Virus record (IMG/VR): IMGVR_UViG_3300042373_000763
Location: 1 to 59,889 of that record
Origin: a virus
Length of the DNA stretch: 59,889 bases
Direction: 5' to 3' (one strand)
This document shows, in pieces, positions 6,948 through 12,709 of this stretch. Below the pieces are notes generated by a model. That model had not been told where the DNA came from. It worked only from the letters and a program-made list of their open reading frames with translations, and did not search any database. A program made the position numbers and the translations under genes. The first letter of the stretch is position 1. Every line of letters starts with the position of its first letter.

Positions 6948-7397
6948 ATGTCTATTACAATTAAAAACCTTGAGGCTGCATTGGCTGGAGAAAGCCAAGC
7001 GCACATCAAGTATCGTTACTTTGCAAAGATTGCTATGGAAGAAGGTCATGAGGAAATTGCCAAACATTTTTGGCACACCGCTGACCAAGAATTACTCCAT
7101 GCATGGGGTCACCTTGAGTTGTTGATTGGTAAACCAACTACCAAAGAATGCCTTGAAATGGCCATCGAAGGTGAAACATATGAGTTTACTACAATGTATC
7201 CTAATATGAAAAAGGATGCAGAGATAGAAGGTAACAAAGAAGCAGAACGTGAAGCTGCACACCAAATTGCAGAAAGTCACACACATGCGGAAGAATTCCG
7301 TGCAGTTCTTGCTAAGGCAGAGAAGAAATTTGCAGCATTGGCTAAGATTGAGAAACGTCATGCAGCTGCATATCAACAAGTATTGGAGAAACTATAA
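6948..7397 (+). CDS. Rubrerythrin (ferritin-like diiron domain only)
   Basis: A 149-residue ferritin-like four-helix protein. The diiron ligands are visible in the ExxH-type helices: GESQAHIKYRYFA, ADQELLHAWGH, EGETYEF and the late AESHTHAEEF. Rubrerythrins reduce hydrogen peroxide, taking electrons from rubredoxin. Here the C-terminal rubredoxin domain of classical rubrerythrin is missing, but a free rubredoxin gene begins at its stop codon. AAGGAG precedes the ATG. The pair would act in the cytoplasm against peroxide. Confidence 0.9.
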   Translation: MSITIKNLEAALAGESQAHIKYRYFAKIAMEEGHEEIAKHFWHTADQELLHAWGHLELLIGKPTTKECLEMAIEGETYEFTTMYPNMKKDAEIEGNKEAEREAAHQIAESHTHAEEFRAVLAKAEKKFAALAKIEKRHAAAYQQVLEKL

Positions 7398-7525
7398 TGG
7401 ATCATGTATGTGTGGTTTGTGGCCATGTCCACGATGATGAAAAAGAAGGCGCATGGGATACATTACCAGATGATTTCACTTGTCCAGAATGTGATTGTGG
7501 TAAAGAAGACTACGAGGTCCTGTGA
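7397..7525 (+). CDS. Rubredoxin-like mini-protein
   Basis: A 42-residue protein whose ATG overlaps the rubrerythrin stop by one base. It has CVVCGH near the N terminus, the aromatic/proline linker GAWDTLPDDFTCPECD and a KEDYE tail, exactly the C-x2-C...C-P-x-C arrangement of the rubredoxin domain attached to rubrerythrin. It should bind one iron with four cysteines and donate electrons to the diiron protein. In effect the fused bacterial protein is split into two coupled genes. Confidence 0.88.
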   Translation: MDHVCVVCGHVHDDEKEGAWDTLPDDFTCPECDCGKEDYEVL

Positions 7526-7995
7526 AAGATAAATTTCGTAATGCATATATGAAAGTGGCCGAGACATTTGCAGCATTGTCCTCGGCTCGTAGACTTCATG
7601 TTGGTGCTATTGTAGTAAAGGACGACCGCATCATAAGTATTGGTTATAATGGTATGCCTTCTGGTTGGGATAACAACTGTGAAGATAAAATCTATTGTGA
7701 TGATGGTGATTGTTTAGAACAACAGTTACCAAAAGAATCAGATACATGGAAAAAATATAAACTTAAAACCAAACCAGAGGTGCTTCATGCGGAAACAAAT
7801 GCAATCGCTAAGTTGGCAAAGTCTACCGAATCTGGTATGGGTGCTACTATGTTTATCACCCACGCTCCATGTTTGGACTGTGCCAAACTTATCTACCAAA
7901 GTGGTATTAGCAGTGTTCTATATCGGAACTCTTATCGGAGTGATGATGGTATCCAATTCCTACAAAAAGCAGCCGTTTGGGTGGAAAAAATCTAA
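7522..7995 (+). CDS. dCMP deaminase
   Basis: A 157-residue zinc deaminase starting with GTG at 7522, which overlaps the rubredoxin stop. Zinc and catalytic residues are H89-A-E91 and P116-C117-LD-C120. The family's substrate loop (VGAIVVKDDRIISIGYNGMPSGW) and a Cys-rich insertion are present. It converts dCMP to dUMP, the substrate of the ThyX encoded at 44.9 kb. Confidence 0.93.
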   Translation: MKDKFRNAYMKVAETFAALSSARRLHVGAIVVKDDRIISIGYNGMPSGWDNNCEDKIYCDDGDCLEQQLPKESDTWKKYKLKTKPEVLHAETNAIAKLAKSTESGMGATMFITHAPCLDCAKLIYQSGISSVLYRNSYRSDDGIQFLQKAAVWVEKI

Positions 7996-8039
7996 TACTC
8001 CTAAATAACTGAGGGTAATTGTGCCCTTAGGAGACCAGG

Positions 8040-8549
8040 ATGATTATTCGTGTGGTTAACTGTCCAGACAAAGATTTTAAGCCCTTTGTTGAAAGAGCAG
8101 CCCAATTCTTCGCTAAAGAATTGATACCAAATACACGAATAAGAAATAATTGTATAACAGAAATTAAATTTTGTACCAAAATAACTGAATATGGTTTTGC
8201 TAGTATTGAAGATTATAATACAAAAAAACTACCTAGACAATTCCTAATAGAAATTAATCCAAATATTGGATCCAGAAGAATACTGGAAACTTTGGCACAT
8301 GAAATGGTTCATGTGAAACAATACATTGATGGTGAAACGAATGATGAGTTGACCCGATGGAGAGGTAAACGGGTTGATCCAGACAAAATAGATTATTGGG
8401 TTCAGCCATGGGAGATAGATGCTTACGGCCGTGAACCAGGACTACTTACGAAGTTTGCTATATCTGAACACTTGTGGGAAACGTTCTCCGACTTTGTTGA
8501 TCCATCCGGTCCAATAAATTATAATCCGATTGCATGGAAAAAAGAATAA
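8040..8549 (+). CDS. SprT-like zinc metallopeptidase
   Basis: A 169-residue protein with HEMVH at 87-91 and a downstream WEIDAYGRE that can supply the third zinc ligand. SprT-like domains are found in DNA-protein crosslink proteases and in many phages. The substrate here is unknown. A short hairpin (CTGAGGG/CCCTTAG) lies just before the AGGAG ribosome binding site and partly overlaps it. Confidence 0.75.
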   Translation: MIIRVVNCPDKDFKPFVERAAQFFAKELIPNTRIRNNCITEIKFCTKITEYGFASIEDYNTKKLPRQFLIEINPNIGSRRILETLAHEMVHVKQYIDGETNDELTRWRGKRVDPDKIDYWVQPWEIDAYGREPGLLTKFAISEHLWETFSDFVDPSGPINYNPIAWKKE

Positions 8550-8553
8550 AAAT

Positions 8554-9087
8554 ATGTCGCATCCAACTCAACAAGAATTTGTTAAAAAATTATCAAACGA
8601 ATTTCCACAAAATTTTAACAACATAAAGATGCTGGAGGTTGGAAGTTTAAACATCAACGGTACAATGAGAACTCATTTTACAAATTGTGAATATGTTGGT
8701 GTTGATGTGGATGCGGGTAAAGATGTTGATTTGGTTTGCGAAGGCCAGCTTGTCGACCATGCAGATGGCACATATGACACCACAGGTTCTTGTAATTGTT
8801 TTGAACACAATCCACATTGGATAGAAACATTTCAAAACATGTATCGTATGACCAAAAAAGATGGATTAGTTTTTATCGTAGTACCAACAACAGGTTATCC
8901 TGAACATGGTACATCCAATAAAGCACCAAATGATAGTCCTTTAACCATTGCAAAAGGTTGGGAATATTACAGTAATCTTACAGAAGAAGATTTTCGTAAA
9001 AACTTTGATATGGATAGTATGTTTCATACCTACAAGTTTGAAACAAATAAGACTCCCGAATTATTTTTTTACGGATTTAAAAAATAA
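8554..9087 (+). CDS. Class I SAM-dependent methyltransferase-like protein
   Basis: A 177-residue protein; the ATG at 8554 is chosen over an in-frame upstream TTG that lies within the previous gene. Motif I is MLEVGSLNINGT, the post-I acidic residue lies in YVGVDVDAGKDVDLV, and a proline-rich motif appears as FIVVPTTGYPEHGT. The fold is that of small-molecule or sugar methyltransferases, similar to enzymes near the glycosyltransferase cluster. Substrate unknown. Confidence 0.75.
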   Translation: MSHPTQQEFVKKLSNEFPQNFNNIKMLEVGSLNINGTMRTHFTNCEYVGVDVDAGKDVDLVCEGQLVDHADGTYDTTGSCNCFEHNPHWIETFQNMYRMTKKDGLVFIVVPTTGYPEHGTSNKAPNDSPLTIAKGWEYYSNLTEEDFRKNFDMDSMFHTYKFETNKTPELFFYGFKK

Positions 9088-9100
9088 TTTTAAAAACCGC

Positions 9101-9129
9101 TTGCCAAGACATAAAAGTTCCTATATAAT
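9101..9129 (+). promoter_or_regulatory. sigma70 promoter
   Basis: TTGCCA at 9101-9106 and TATAAT at 9124-9129 with a 17-base spacer. Transcription would begin close to the ATG at 9136 and stop at the terminator at 9281-9309, giving a transcript of about 175 bases. Confidence 0.75.
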
Positions 9130-9135
9130 AACACT

Positions 9136-9246
9136 ATGACAAATTTTAAACACATATCCTTTACGTTACAGCCAGAGTATCGCACAATTAATTGTGGTGA
9201 TAGCTCATGGGCGCCGACTGGGTTTTGTGTAAAGAGAGAGAACTAA
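9136..9246 (+). CDS. 36-residue frame in a short independent transcript
   Basis: A frame MTNFKHISFTLQPEY... ending with CVKREN. No ribosome binding site is visible and the expected start site coincides with the ATG, so translation would be leaderless. The transcript may instead be a small RNA. No family recognised. Confidence 0.4.
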   Translation: MTNFKHISFTLQPEYRTINCGDSSWAPTGFCVKREN

Positions 9247-9280
9247 TACATAAGTTCTAAAAAAGACTCCAAACACAAGA

Positions 9281-9309
9281 CCCTAGACCTAAAAAATCTA
9301 GGGTTTTTT
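9281..9309 (+). terminator. Rho-independent terminator
   Basis: CCCTAGA pairs with TCTAGGG around an A-rich loop and is followed by six T residues. It isolates the short unit at 9136 from the tRNA operon. Confidence 0.9.
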
Positions 9310-9312
9310 GTT

Positions 9313-9388
9313 TGTTGTTTCAATACAACACAGTGGTTGCCAGGTCATCGAATCTGATATACAATACACACTGTTCTTTAAAAATTTG
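9313..9388 (+). promoter_or_regulatory. tRNA operon promoter module 1 with rRNA-type boxA
   Basis: A hairpin TGTTGT/ACAACA (9313-9330) precedes a promoter with TTGCCA at 9337-9342 and TACAAT at 9360-9365, 17 bases apart. CTGTTCTTTAAAAATTTG at 9371-9388 resembles rRNA boxA antitermination signals, especially those of Betaproteobacteria. The same order is repeated at 10131-10228. It would let the polymerase read through the many hairpins of the tRNA region. Confidence 0.7.
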
Positions 9389-9400
9389 TCGTAGTTTATT

Positions 9401-9473
9401 GGGGTATAGCATAGTGGTAGTGCTGCGGACTTTGAATCCGTAGGTCCTTGTTCGATTCAAGGTACCCCAGCCA
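9401..9473 (+). tRNA. tRNA-Gln(TTG)
   Basis: Acceptor GGGGTAT/GTACCCC-type stem, anticodon arm GCGGA-CTTTGAA-TCCGT, T-arm CCTTG-TTCGATT-CAAGG and encoded GCCA end. It is the first gene after promoter module 1. Confidence 0.93.
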
Positions 9474-9548
9474 TATAAAAGCACATTGAGAGACATAGCC
9501 GGCGTAAGACCCGGAAGTATGGTGGTTATCCAGTGTGTTTCTATATGG
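9471..9548 (+). ncRNA. Structured spacer RNA 1 between tRNA-Gln and tRNA-Ser
   Basis: The bases from the CCA of tRNA-Gln (9471-9485) pair with 9534-9548 at the start of the next tRNA: 15 positions with one G-U and one mismatch. Inside, CATA/TATG and CCGG/CCGG form a nested hairpin. This may guide processing of the tRNA ends or be a separate small RNA. Confidence 0.5.
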
Positions 9549-9638
9549 AAGATGATGCAGCGGGGTTGGTCCTGCGACTGGCCTTGAAAACCAGGTTCTC
9601 AGAAATGGGATGGGGTTCGACTCCTCCGTCTTCCGCCA
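9547..9638 (+). tRNA. tRNA-Ser(TGA)
   Basis: A 92-base class II tRNA with long variable arm. Acceptor GGAAGA.., anticodon arm CTGGC-CTTGAAA-ACCAG, encoded GCCA. Confidence 0.93.
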
Positions 9639-9643
9639 AACAT

Positions 9644-9731
9644 AGAAGGTTGCCCGAGTGGTTAAGGGAGCAGTTTGCTAAACTGTCGTTGCGAAAGCGG
9701 CGCATCGGTTCGAATCCGATACCTTCTGCCA
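9644..9731 (+). tRNA. tRNA-Ser(GCT)
   Basis: Class II tRNA; acceptor AGAAGGT/ACCTTCT, anticodon loop TTGCTAA between GCAGT and ACTGT, variable arm with GCGAAAGC, encoded GCCA. Confidence 0.93.
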
Positions 9732-9737
9732 AAACAT

Positions 9738-9829
9738 GCCAGCGAGACTTGACAGTCAGAGAGTCCTTATAAGACTTTTAGCGCCAGATTAGCGTTCTTG
9801 AGAGGGTTTGATTCCCTCCGCTGGTACCA
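9738..9829 (+). tRNA. Atypical class II-like tRNA, apparent TAT anticodon
   Basis: Acceptor GCCAGCG/CGCTGGT and T-arm GAGGG-TTTGATT-CCCTC are good and ACCA is encoded. The D-arm is only GACT-TGAC-AGTC without the usual GG. The best anticodon arm is GAGTC-CTTATAA-GACTT (TAT, isoleucine). AGCGC-CAGATTA-GCGTT then forms a variable arm, which isoleucine tRNAs do not have. Alternatively that second hairpin is an anticodon arm (GAT) lacking U33. It may be degenerate. Confidence 0.55.
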
Positions 9830-9837
9830 AATGAAAG

Positions 9838-10053
9838 ATGATTATGTGGAAAATTAAAATTGAAAATGGAATAATATTAAATGCAAGTCCAACATTGGAA
9901 GATGCAATGAATTTTGCAAAAGGTTACGGCAAGTTTGTAACCATCACCAATGACGAAATGGAATTTGTAGGTAAATTCGGTGTTGATACTATCAAGGACG
10001 GAAAGTGTCCTGATGGAGTTGATTACACTTGGATGAAACGAAGAAATATGTAG
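9838..10053 (+). CDS. 71-residue conserved phage protein
   Basis: A small protein (MWKIKIENGIILNASPTLEDAMNFAKGYGKFVTI..., ending in GVDYTWMKRRNM). An in-frame second ATG at 9844 could also be used, because GATG at the start is poor. Proteins with the MWKI...SPTL.DAM..A pattern are widespread in T4-like phages with no known function. Its TAG stop overlaps the first bases of tRNA-Cys. Confidence 0.75.
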   Translation: MIMWKIKIENGIILNASPTLEDAMNFAKGYGKFVTITNDEMEFVGKFGVDTIKDGKCPDGVDYTWMKRRNM

Positions 10054-10125
10054 GTGTGACCCGAAAGGCTAGGGAGCAGATTGCAAATCTGTTACATGCA
10101 GGTTCGATTCCTGTCACCTACTCCA
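10050..10125 (+). tRNA. tRNA-Cys(GCA)
   Basis: Acceptor GTAGGTG/CACCTAC, anticodon arm GCAGA-TTGCAAA-TCTGT, T-arm GCAGG-TTCGATT-CCTGT, encoded TCCA. Its 5' end overlaps the stop codon of the preceding gene. Confidence 0.93.
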
Positions 10126-10130
10126 AACAT

Positions 10131-10228
10131 GTTGTAGAAATACAACAGTACTGGTTGACAATGATTCATGGTTGTGTTATACTTCATCTATGAATTGAGA
10201 AATCAATCAAACGTTCTTTAAAAATTTG
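10131..10228 (+). promoter_or_regulatory. tRNA operon promoter module 2 with rRNA-type boxA
   Basis: A perfect hairpin GTTGTA-GAAA-TACAAC (10131-10146) is followed by TTGACA at 10155-10160 and TATACT at 10178-10183 with 17 bases between. ACGTTCTTTAAAAATTTG at 10211-10228 is the second copy of the boxA-like signal. Order and wording match module 1, so the two are related by duplication. Confidence 0.72.
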
Positions 10229-10239
10229 TTGTAGTTAAT

Positions 10240-10314
10240 GCTCCGTTCGTCTATCGGTTAGGACGCTGCCCTTTCAAGGCGGAAAGACCAGTTCGATTCT
10301 GGTACGGAGTACCA
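10240..10314 (+). tRNA. tRNA-Glu(TTC)
   Basis: Acceptor GCTCCGT/ACGGAGT, anticodon loop CTTTCAA between GCC and GGC pairs, T-arm CCAG-TTCGATT-CTGG, encoded ACCA. The ACCA is also the start of a 19-bp stem formed by the following spacer. Confidence 0.93.
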
Positions 10315-10435
10315 TTTGTTTTGTTGACGTAAGCGCTTGAGTAAACGTCAACTCTAACTAACTATGTATATAAACGGTAATGCTGCAGCTAAGTCCGTTG
10401 AGCATAGCAAATAGTGCGTCAGCAAAACAAATGGT
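10311..10435 (+). ncRNA. Structured spacer RNA 2 with 19-bp closing stem
   Basis: Bases 10311-10329 pair with 10417-10435 over 19 positions, all Watson-Crick except one G-U. Inside, CTATG/CATAG (10362-10366 with 10403-10407) and AACGG/CCGTT (10373-10377 with 10395-10399) are nested. GTTGACGT at 10323-10330 can instead pair with ACGTCAAC at 10345-10352, so two folds compete. No protein frame is present. The long stem would be an RNase III-type substrate. Confidence 0.65.
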
Positions 10436-10441
10436 AGTTAT

Positions 10442-10516
10442 GGGGGTATAACTTAACGGCTAAAGTAGTAGGCTTTTAACCTATTAATCAGAGTTCGATT
10501 CTCTGTGCCCCTACCA
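10442..10516 (+). tRNA. tRNA-Lys(TTT)
   Basis: Acceptor GGGGGTA/TGCCCCT with two wobble pairs, anticodon arm GTAGG-CTTTTAA-CCTAT, T-arm CAGAG-TTCGATT-CTCTG, encoded ACCA. Confidence 0.92.
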
Positions 10517-10525
10517 TAAAAATTT

Positions 10526-10610
10526 GGAGACACGGCAAAGTGGGAGAGTTGCGGCAGACTGTAAATCTGTTCCTTCGGGTGAGTAGGTTCGAATCTTACT
10601 GTCTCCACCA
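10526..10610 (+). tRNA. tRNA-Tyr(GTA)
   Basis: Class II tRNA with acceptor GGAGACA/TGTCTCC, anticodon arm GCAGA-CTGTAAA-TCTGT, variable arm TCCTTCGGG and encoded ACCA. Confidence 0.93.
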
Positions 10611-10620
10611 AATCCCGTTA

Positions 10621-10802
10621 CTATTTTCGTTAAAATAGCGTTTGATTAGCGATAGAGATCCGGTGGCAGAAAACCGTAAGCGTGAGGATGGAAACTACCC
10701 TTAACAGGCTCTGATAGGCAGAATCTCAACTGCACACAGACTTTGAATAAATGAGATGGACAGAGTAACTGCTCAATTAAGGGCTTGTGTGGAAACAAGT
10801 AG
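10621..10802 (+). ncRNA. Structured spacer RNA 3 between tRNA-Tyr and tRNA-Asp
   Basis: A 205-base stretch without a gene. It begins with hairpin CTATTTT/AAAATAG (10621-10638). Then three helices nest: CCCTTAA 10698-10704 with TTAAGGG 10777-10783, CTCTG 10709-10713 with CAGAG 10761-10765, and ATCTCA 10723-10728 with TGAGAT 10752-10757. CTTGT/ACAAG (10784-10799) is a side hairpin, after which TAG can continue the outer stem with CTA at 10695-10697. This is too ordered for random sequence; function unknown. Confidence 0.55.
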
Positions 10803-10815
10803 CTTATACTAATTT

Positions 10816-10890
10816 GGTCTTAAAGTGTTCATGGACGCACATCAGCCTGTCACGCTGAAAGAAGGGGATCGTTACCCCTTAAGACCGCCA
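10816..10890 (+). tRNA. tRNA-Asp(GTC)
   Basis: Acceptor GGTCTTA/TAAGACC, anticodon arm TCAGC-CTGTCAC-GCTGA, encoded GCCA. The T-loop reads ATCGTTA rather than the usual TTCGANN. Confidence 0.9.
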
Positions 10891-10914
10891 AATAGTTATT
10901 GTGAAGGAAAAAAA

Positions 10915-11271
10915 ATGAATATAAACGATATGGTTGGAAAAGTATTCACATCGGTGACACAAGATGGTACTGAAATGGTATTTGTTAATGATACTGAAAG
11001 ATTTAAATTCTTGCACTGGCAAGATTGTTGCGAATCAGTTTACATTGAAAGTGTTGTAGGCGATTTATCAGATTTAGAAGGTGAACCACTTTTGATTGCT
11101 GAAGAAGTATCTGGTGAAATACCAGAACCTAAAGAAGATGAATACATTGAATCTCGCTCATGGACATTTTACAAATTTGCTACACGCAAAGGTTATGTTG
11201 ATGTTCGTTGGTTAGGAGAATCAAACGGTTACTATTCCGAATCAGTAGATTTAGAATATGAGTTAGTATAA
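10915..11271 (+). CDS. DUF7448-like conserved protein
   Basis: A 118-residue acidic protein. The ATG at 10915 follows GAAGGA; upstream in-frame starts fall inside the tRNA. The motif HWQDCCESVYIESVVGDLSDL, the acidic AEEVSGE segment and the C-terminal SWTFYKFATRKGYVDVRWLGESNGYYSESVD are characteristic of a small family found in phages and some other organisms (I recall it as DUF7448). No activity is known. The gene sits between tRNA-Asp and tRNA-Asn. Confidence 0.85.
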   Translation: MNINDMVGKVFTSVTQDGTEMVFVNDTERFKFLHWQDCCESVYIESVVGDLSDLEGEPLLIAEEVSGEIPEPKEDEYIESRSWTFYKFATRKGYVDVRWLGESNGYYSESVDLEYELV

Positions 11272-11278
11272 AGAATAT

Positions 11279-11353
11279 TCCAGAGTAGCACAGCGGTAGT
11301 GCAGTTGACTGTTAATCAATTGGTCGTAGGTTCGATCCCTGCCTCTGGAGCCA
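11279..11353 (+). tRNA. tRNA-Asn(GTT)
   Basis: Acceptor TCCAGAG/CTCTGGA, anticodon arm GTTGA-CTGTTAA-TCAAT, encoded GCCA. Confidence 0.93.
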
Positions 11354-11567
11354 ATACGTTCCGCTTGGTTAGCGGATACTGTGACCCGCAGGATAAGAAG
11401 TGAGGTGACTCTCAAGGGTGGTAGTCTTTTTACCGAAAGGCCGCTGGCAATGCGTTAACGATCCTGGTCGGGAAGCGGGTGGAGGTTATGGGTGTATCCC
11501 CCTTGAAAGAGGACATGTTTACAACTATGATATAATTACCGCCGCAGGATGCAGAGCACTTAATTTC
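11354..11567 (+). other. Gene-free spacer 4 with RNA helices and a promoter-like site
   Basis: No gene is convincing here. TCCGCT/AGCGGA forms a hairpin (11360-11376). CAGGAT 11389-11394 can pair with ATCCTG 11461-11466, extended by CCCG/CGGG across a bulge. TTGAAA at 11503-11508 and TATGAT at 11526-11531 are 17 bases apart and could be a promoter for the second half of the tRNA region. Confidence 0.45.
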
Positions 11568-11641
11568 GCCCTGTTAGTTAAGTGGCATAACACCTGTTTT
11601 GTAATCAGGTATTGGCAGTTCGATTCTGTCACGGGGCACCA
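11568..11641 (+). tRNA. tRNA-Thr(TGT)
   Basis: Acceptor GCCCTGT/ACGGGGC, anticodon loop TTTGTAA closed by CCTG/CAGG with a T-T mismatch at the top, T-arm GGCAG-TTCGATT-CTGTC, encoded ACCA. Confidence 0.88.
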
Positions 11642-11646
11642 GTTTT

Positions 11647-11720
11647 CTCGGTGTGTTGAAATGGTATCATTCGTGGTTTGGGGCCATGTGGCGAGGGTTC
11701 GATTCCCTCCACCGAGACCA
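11647..11720 (+). tRNA. tRNA-Pro(TGG)
   Basis: Acceptor CTCGGTG/CACCGAG, anticodon arm CGTGG-TTTGGGG-CCATG, T-arm GAGGG-TTCGATT-CCCTC, encoded ACCA. Confidence 0.92.
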
Positions 11721-11727
11721 GTTTTTT

Positions 11728-11802
11728 GGGGGCAGCAGTGGGCTGCGGCGTTCCCTTGCAAGGATCGTGACTAGAAGGATTCGATTTCCTCGGCCTCCAC
11801 CA
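11728..11802 (+). tRNA. tRNA-Ala(TGC), somewhat degenerate
   Basis: The anticodon arm GTTCC-CTTGCAA-GGATC gives TGC with a T-T mismatch. The acceptor GGGGGCA/GGCCTCC has an A-G mismatch at position 7 and the T-stem has one mismatch, but the G3-U70 pair that identifies alanine tRNA is present. ACCA is encoded. It is likely functional. Confidence 0.8.
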
Positions 11803-11806
11803 ATTA

Positions 11807-11881
11807 GGTTCAGTAGCATAGTGGCAGTGCAGCATCTTCATACGGTGCGTTGTGTGAGTTCGATTCTCACCTGAACCACCA
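11807..11881 (+). tRNA. tRNA-Met(CAT), probably elongator
   Basis: Acceptor GGTTCAG/CTGAACC is fully paired, so it is not an initiator. Anticodon arm GCATC-TTCATAC-GGTGC, T-arm GTGAG-TTCGATT-CTCAC, encoded ACCA. It does not have the C4-G69/C5-G68 combination of tRNA-Ile2. Confidence 0.9.
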
Positions 11882-11887
11882 AATTAT

Positions 11888-11962
11888 GGGCGATTAGTAA
11901 AATGAATATTACACAAGGCTACGAACCTTGAAGTGGGAGTTTGATTCTCTCATCGCCCTCCA
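11888..11962 (+). tRNA. tRNA-Arg(ACG)
   Basis: Acceptor GGGCGAT/ATCGCCC, anticodon arm CAAGG-CTACGAA-CCTTG, encoded TCCA. The A34 would need deamination to inosine by host TadA to read CGN broadly. Confidence 0.93.
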
Positions 11963-11966
11963 ATAT

Positions 11967-12041
11967 CCTCTTGTAGCTCAATGGTAGAGCATTCGGCTGA
12001 TAACCGAAAGACCTAAGGTTCGATTCCTTTCGAGAGGACCA
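11967..12041 (+). tRNA. tRNA-Ile(GAT)
   Basis: Acceptor CCTCTTG/CGAGAGG, D-arm AGCTCAATGGTAGAGC, anticodon arm with CGG-CTGATAA-CCG, encoded ACCA. Confidence 0.93.
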
Positions 12042-12045
12042 ATAT

Positions 12046-12119
12046 ATCTCGCTGGTGTAATGGCAGCACGATGGTCTCCAAAACCATTAGTCGGGGTTCG
12101 AGTCCCTGGCGGGATGCCA
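12046..12119 (+). tRNA. tRNA-Trp(CCA)
   Basis: Acceptor ATCTCGC/GCGGGAT with one wobble, anticodon arm ATGGT-CTCCAAA-ACCAT, T-arm GGGG-TTCGAGT-CCCT, encoded GCCA. Confidence 0.92.
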
Positions 12120-12140
12120 ATTTTAAAAAAGGTGATTAAT

Positions 12141-12626
12141 ATGAAAAATTTCAATATAGAAGAAGTCAGACAATACCTTGCAAATCAAGGTCCTGATACC
12201 AAGGTTTATCTTGGTGCCGACTCTGAAAGAATCAGGGTAAATGGTGTTTGGTATGCTGACTATGCTCTAGCAGTTGTAGTTCATATTGATGGCCGACATG
12301 GTTGTAAGATTTTCGGATATGTTCACCGTGAATTGGATTACGACCATAAGAAAAGTAAACCTGCTATGAGGTTGATGACTGAAGTTTATAAAGTTTCAGA
12401 ATTGTTCCAATCATTAGCAGAAGTGTTGGAAGATTATCATGTTGAAGTTCATCTTGATTTGAATAAAGATGATATTCATGGTAGTTCATGTGTTGTTCAG
12501 CAAGCGATTGGTTATATTAAAGGTACATGTAACATGACACCAATGGTTAAACCAGATGCACCTGCTGCAAGTTTCTGTGCTGACAGATTGAAAAGAATTC
12601 TGGCAGAACAGGAAGAAATTCAGTAA
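12141..12626 (+). CDS. RNase H-like protein of the DUF458/YkuK type
   Basis: A 161-residue protein; the ATG at 12141 follows AAGGTG, while longer frames run back into tRNA-Trp. The first strand VYLGADSERI carries the expected aspartate of an RNase H fold, followed by YALAVVVHIDGRHGCKIFG, the central helix LMTEVYKVSELF and VEVHLDLNKDDIHGSSCVVQQAIGYIKG with further acidic residues. This matches the DUF458 (YkuK) family, an RNase H-like group of unknown substrate. Its place inside the tRNA array makes a role in RNA processing conceivable, but that is speculation. Confidence 0.8.
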   Translation: MKNFNIEEVRQYLANQGPDTKVYLGADSERIRVNGVWYADYALAVVVHIDGRHGCKIFGYVHRELDYDHKKSKPAMRLMTEVYKVSELFQSLAEVLEDYHVEVHLDLNKDDIHGSSCVVQQAIGYIKGTCNMTPMVKPDAPAASFCADRLKRILAEQEEIQ

Positions 12627-12629
12627 TAT

Positions 12630-12704
12630 GGAGAAATTAGTTTAGTGGTAAAACCACGGGTTGTGATTCCGTTATCACCAGTTCGATCCTGGTATTTCTC
12701 CCCA
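12630..12704 (+). tRNA. tRNA-His(GTG)
   Basis: Anticodon arm ACGGG-TTGTGAT-TCCGT. The gene encodes the extra G-1 opposite C73, the identity element of histidine tRNA: acceptor G-GAGAAAT pairs with ATTTCTC-C before CCA. Confidence 0.92.
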
Positions 12705-12709
12705 AATAT

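Noticed and set aside
9533-9772. Open frames across tRNA genes on both strands
   Set aside because: They are read through well-formed tRNA-Ser genes and contain no protein family signal. The same holds for frames at 11418-11774, 11525-11874 and similar.
10825-10914. N-terminal extension of the DUF7448-like protein
   Set aside because: It would translate through tRNA-Asp; the ATG at 10915 has its own GAAGGA.
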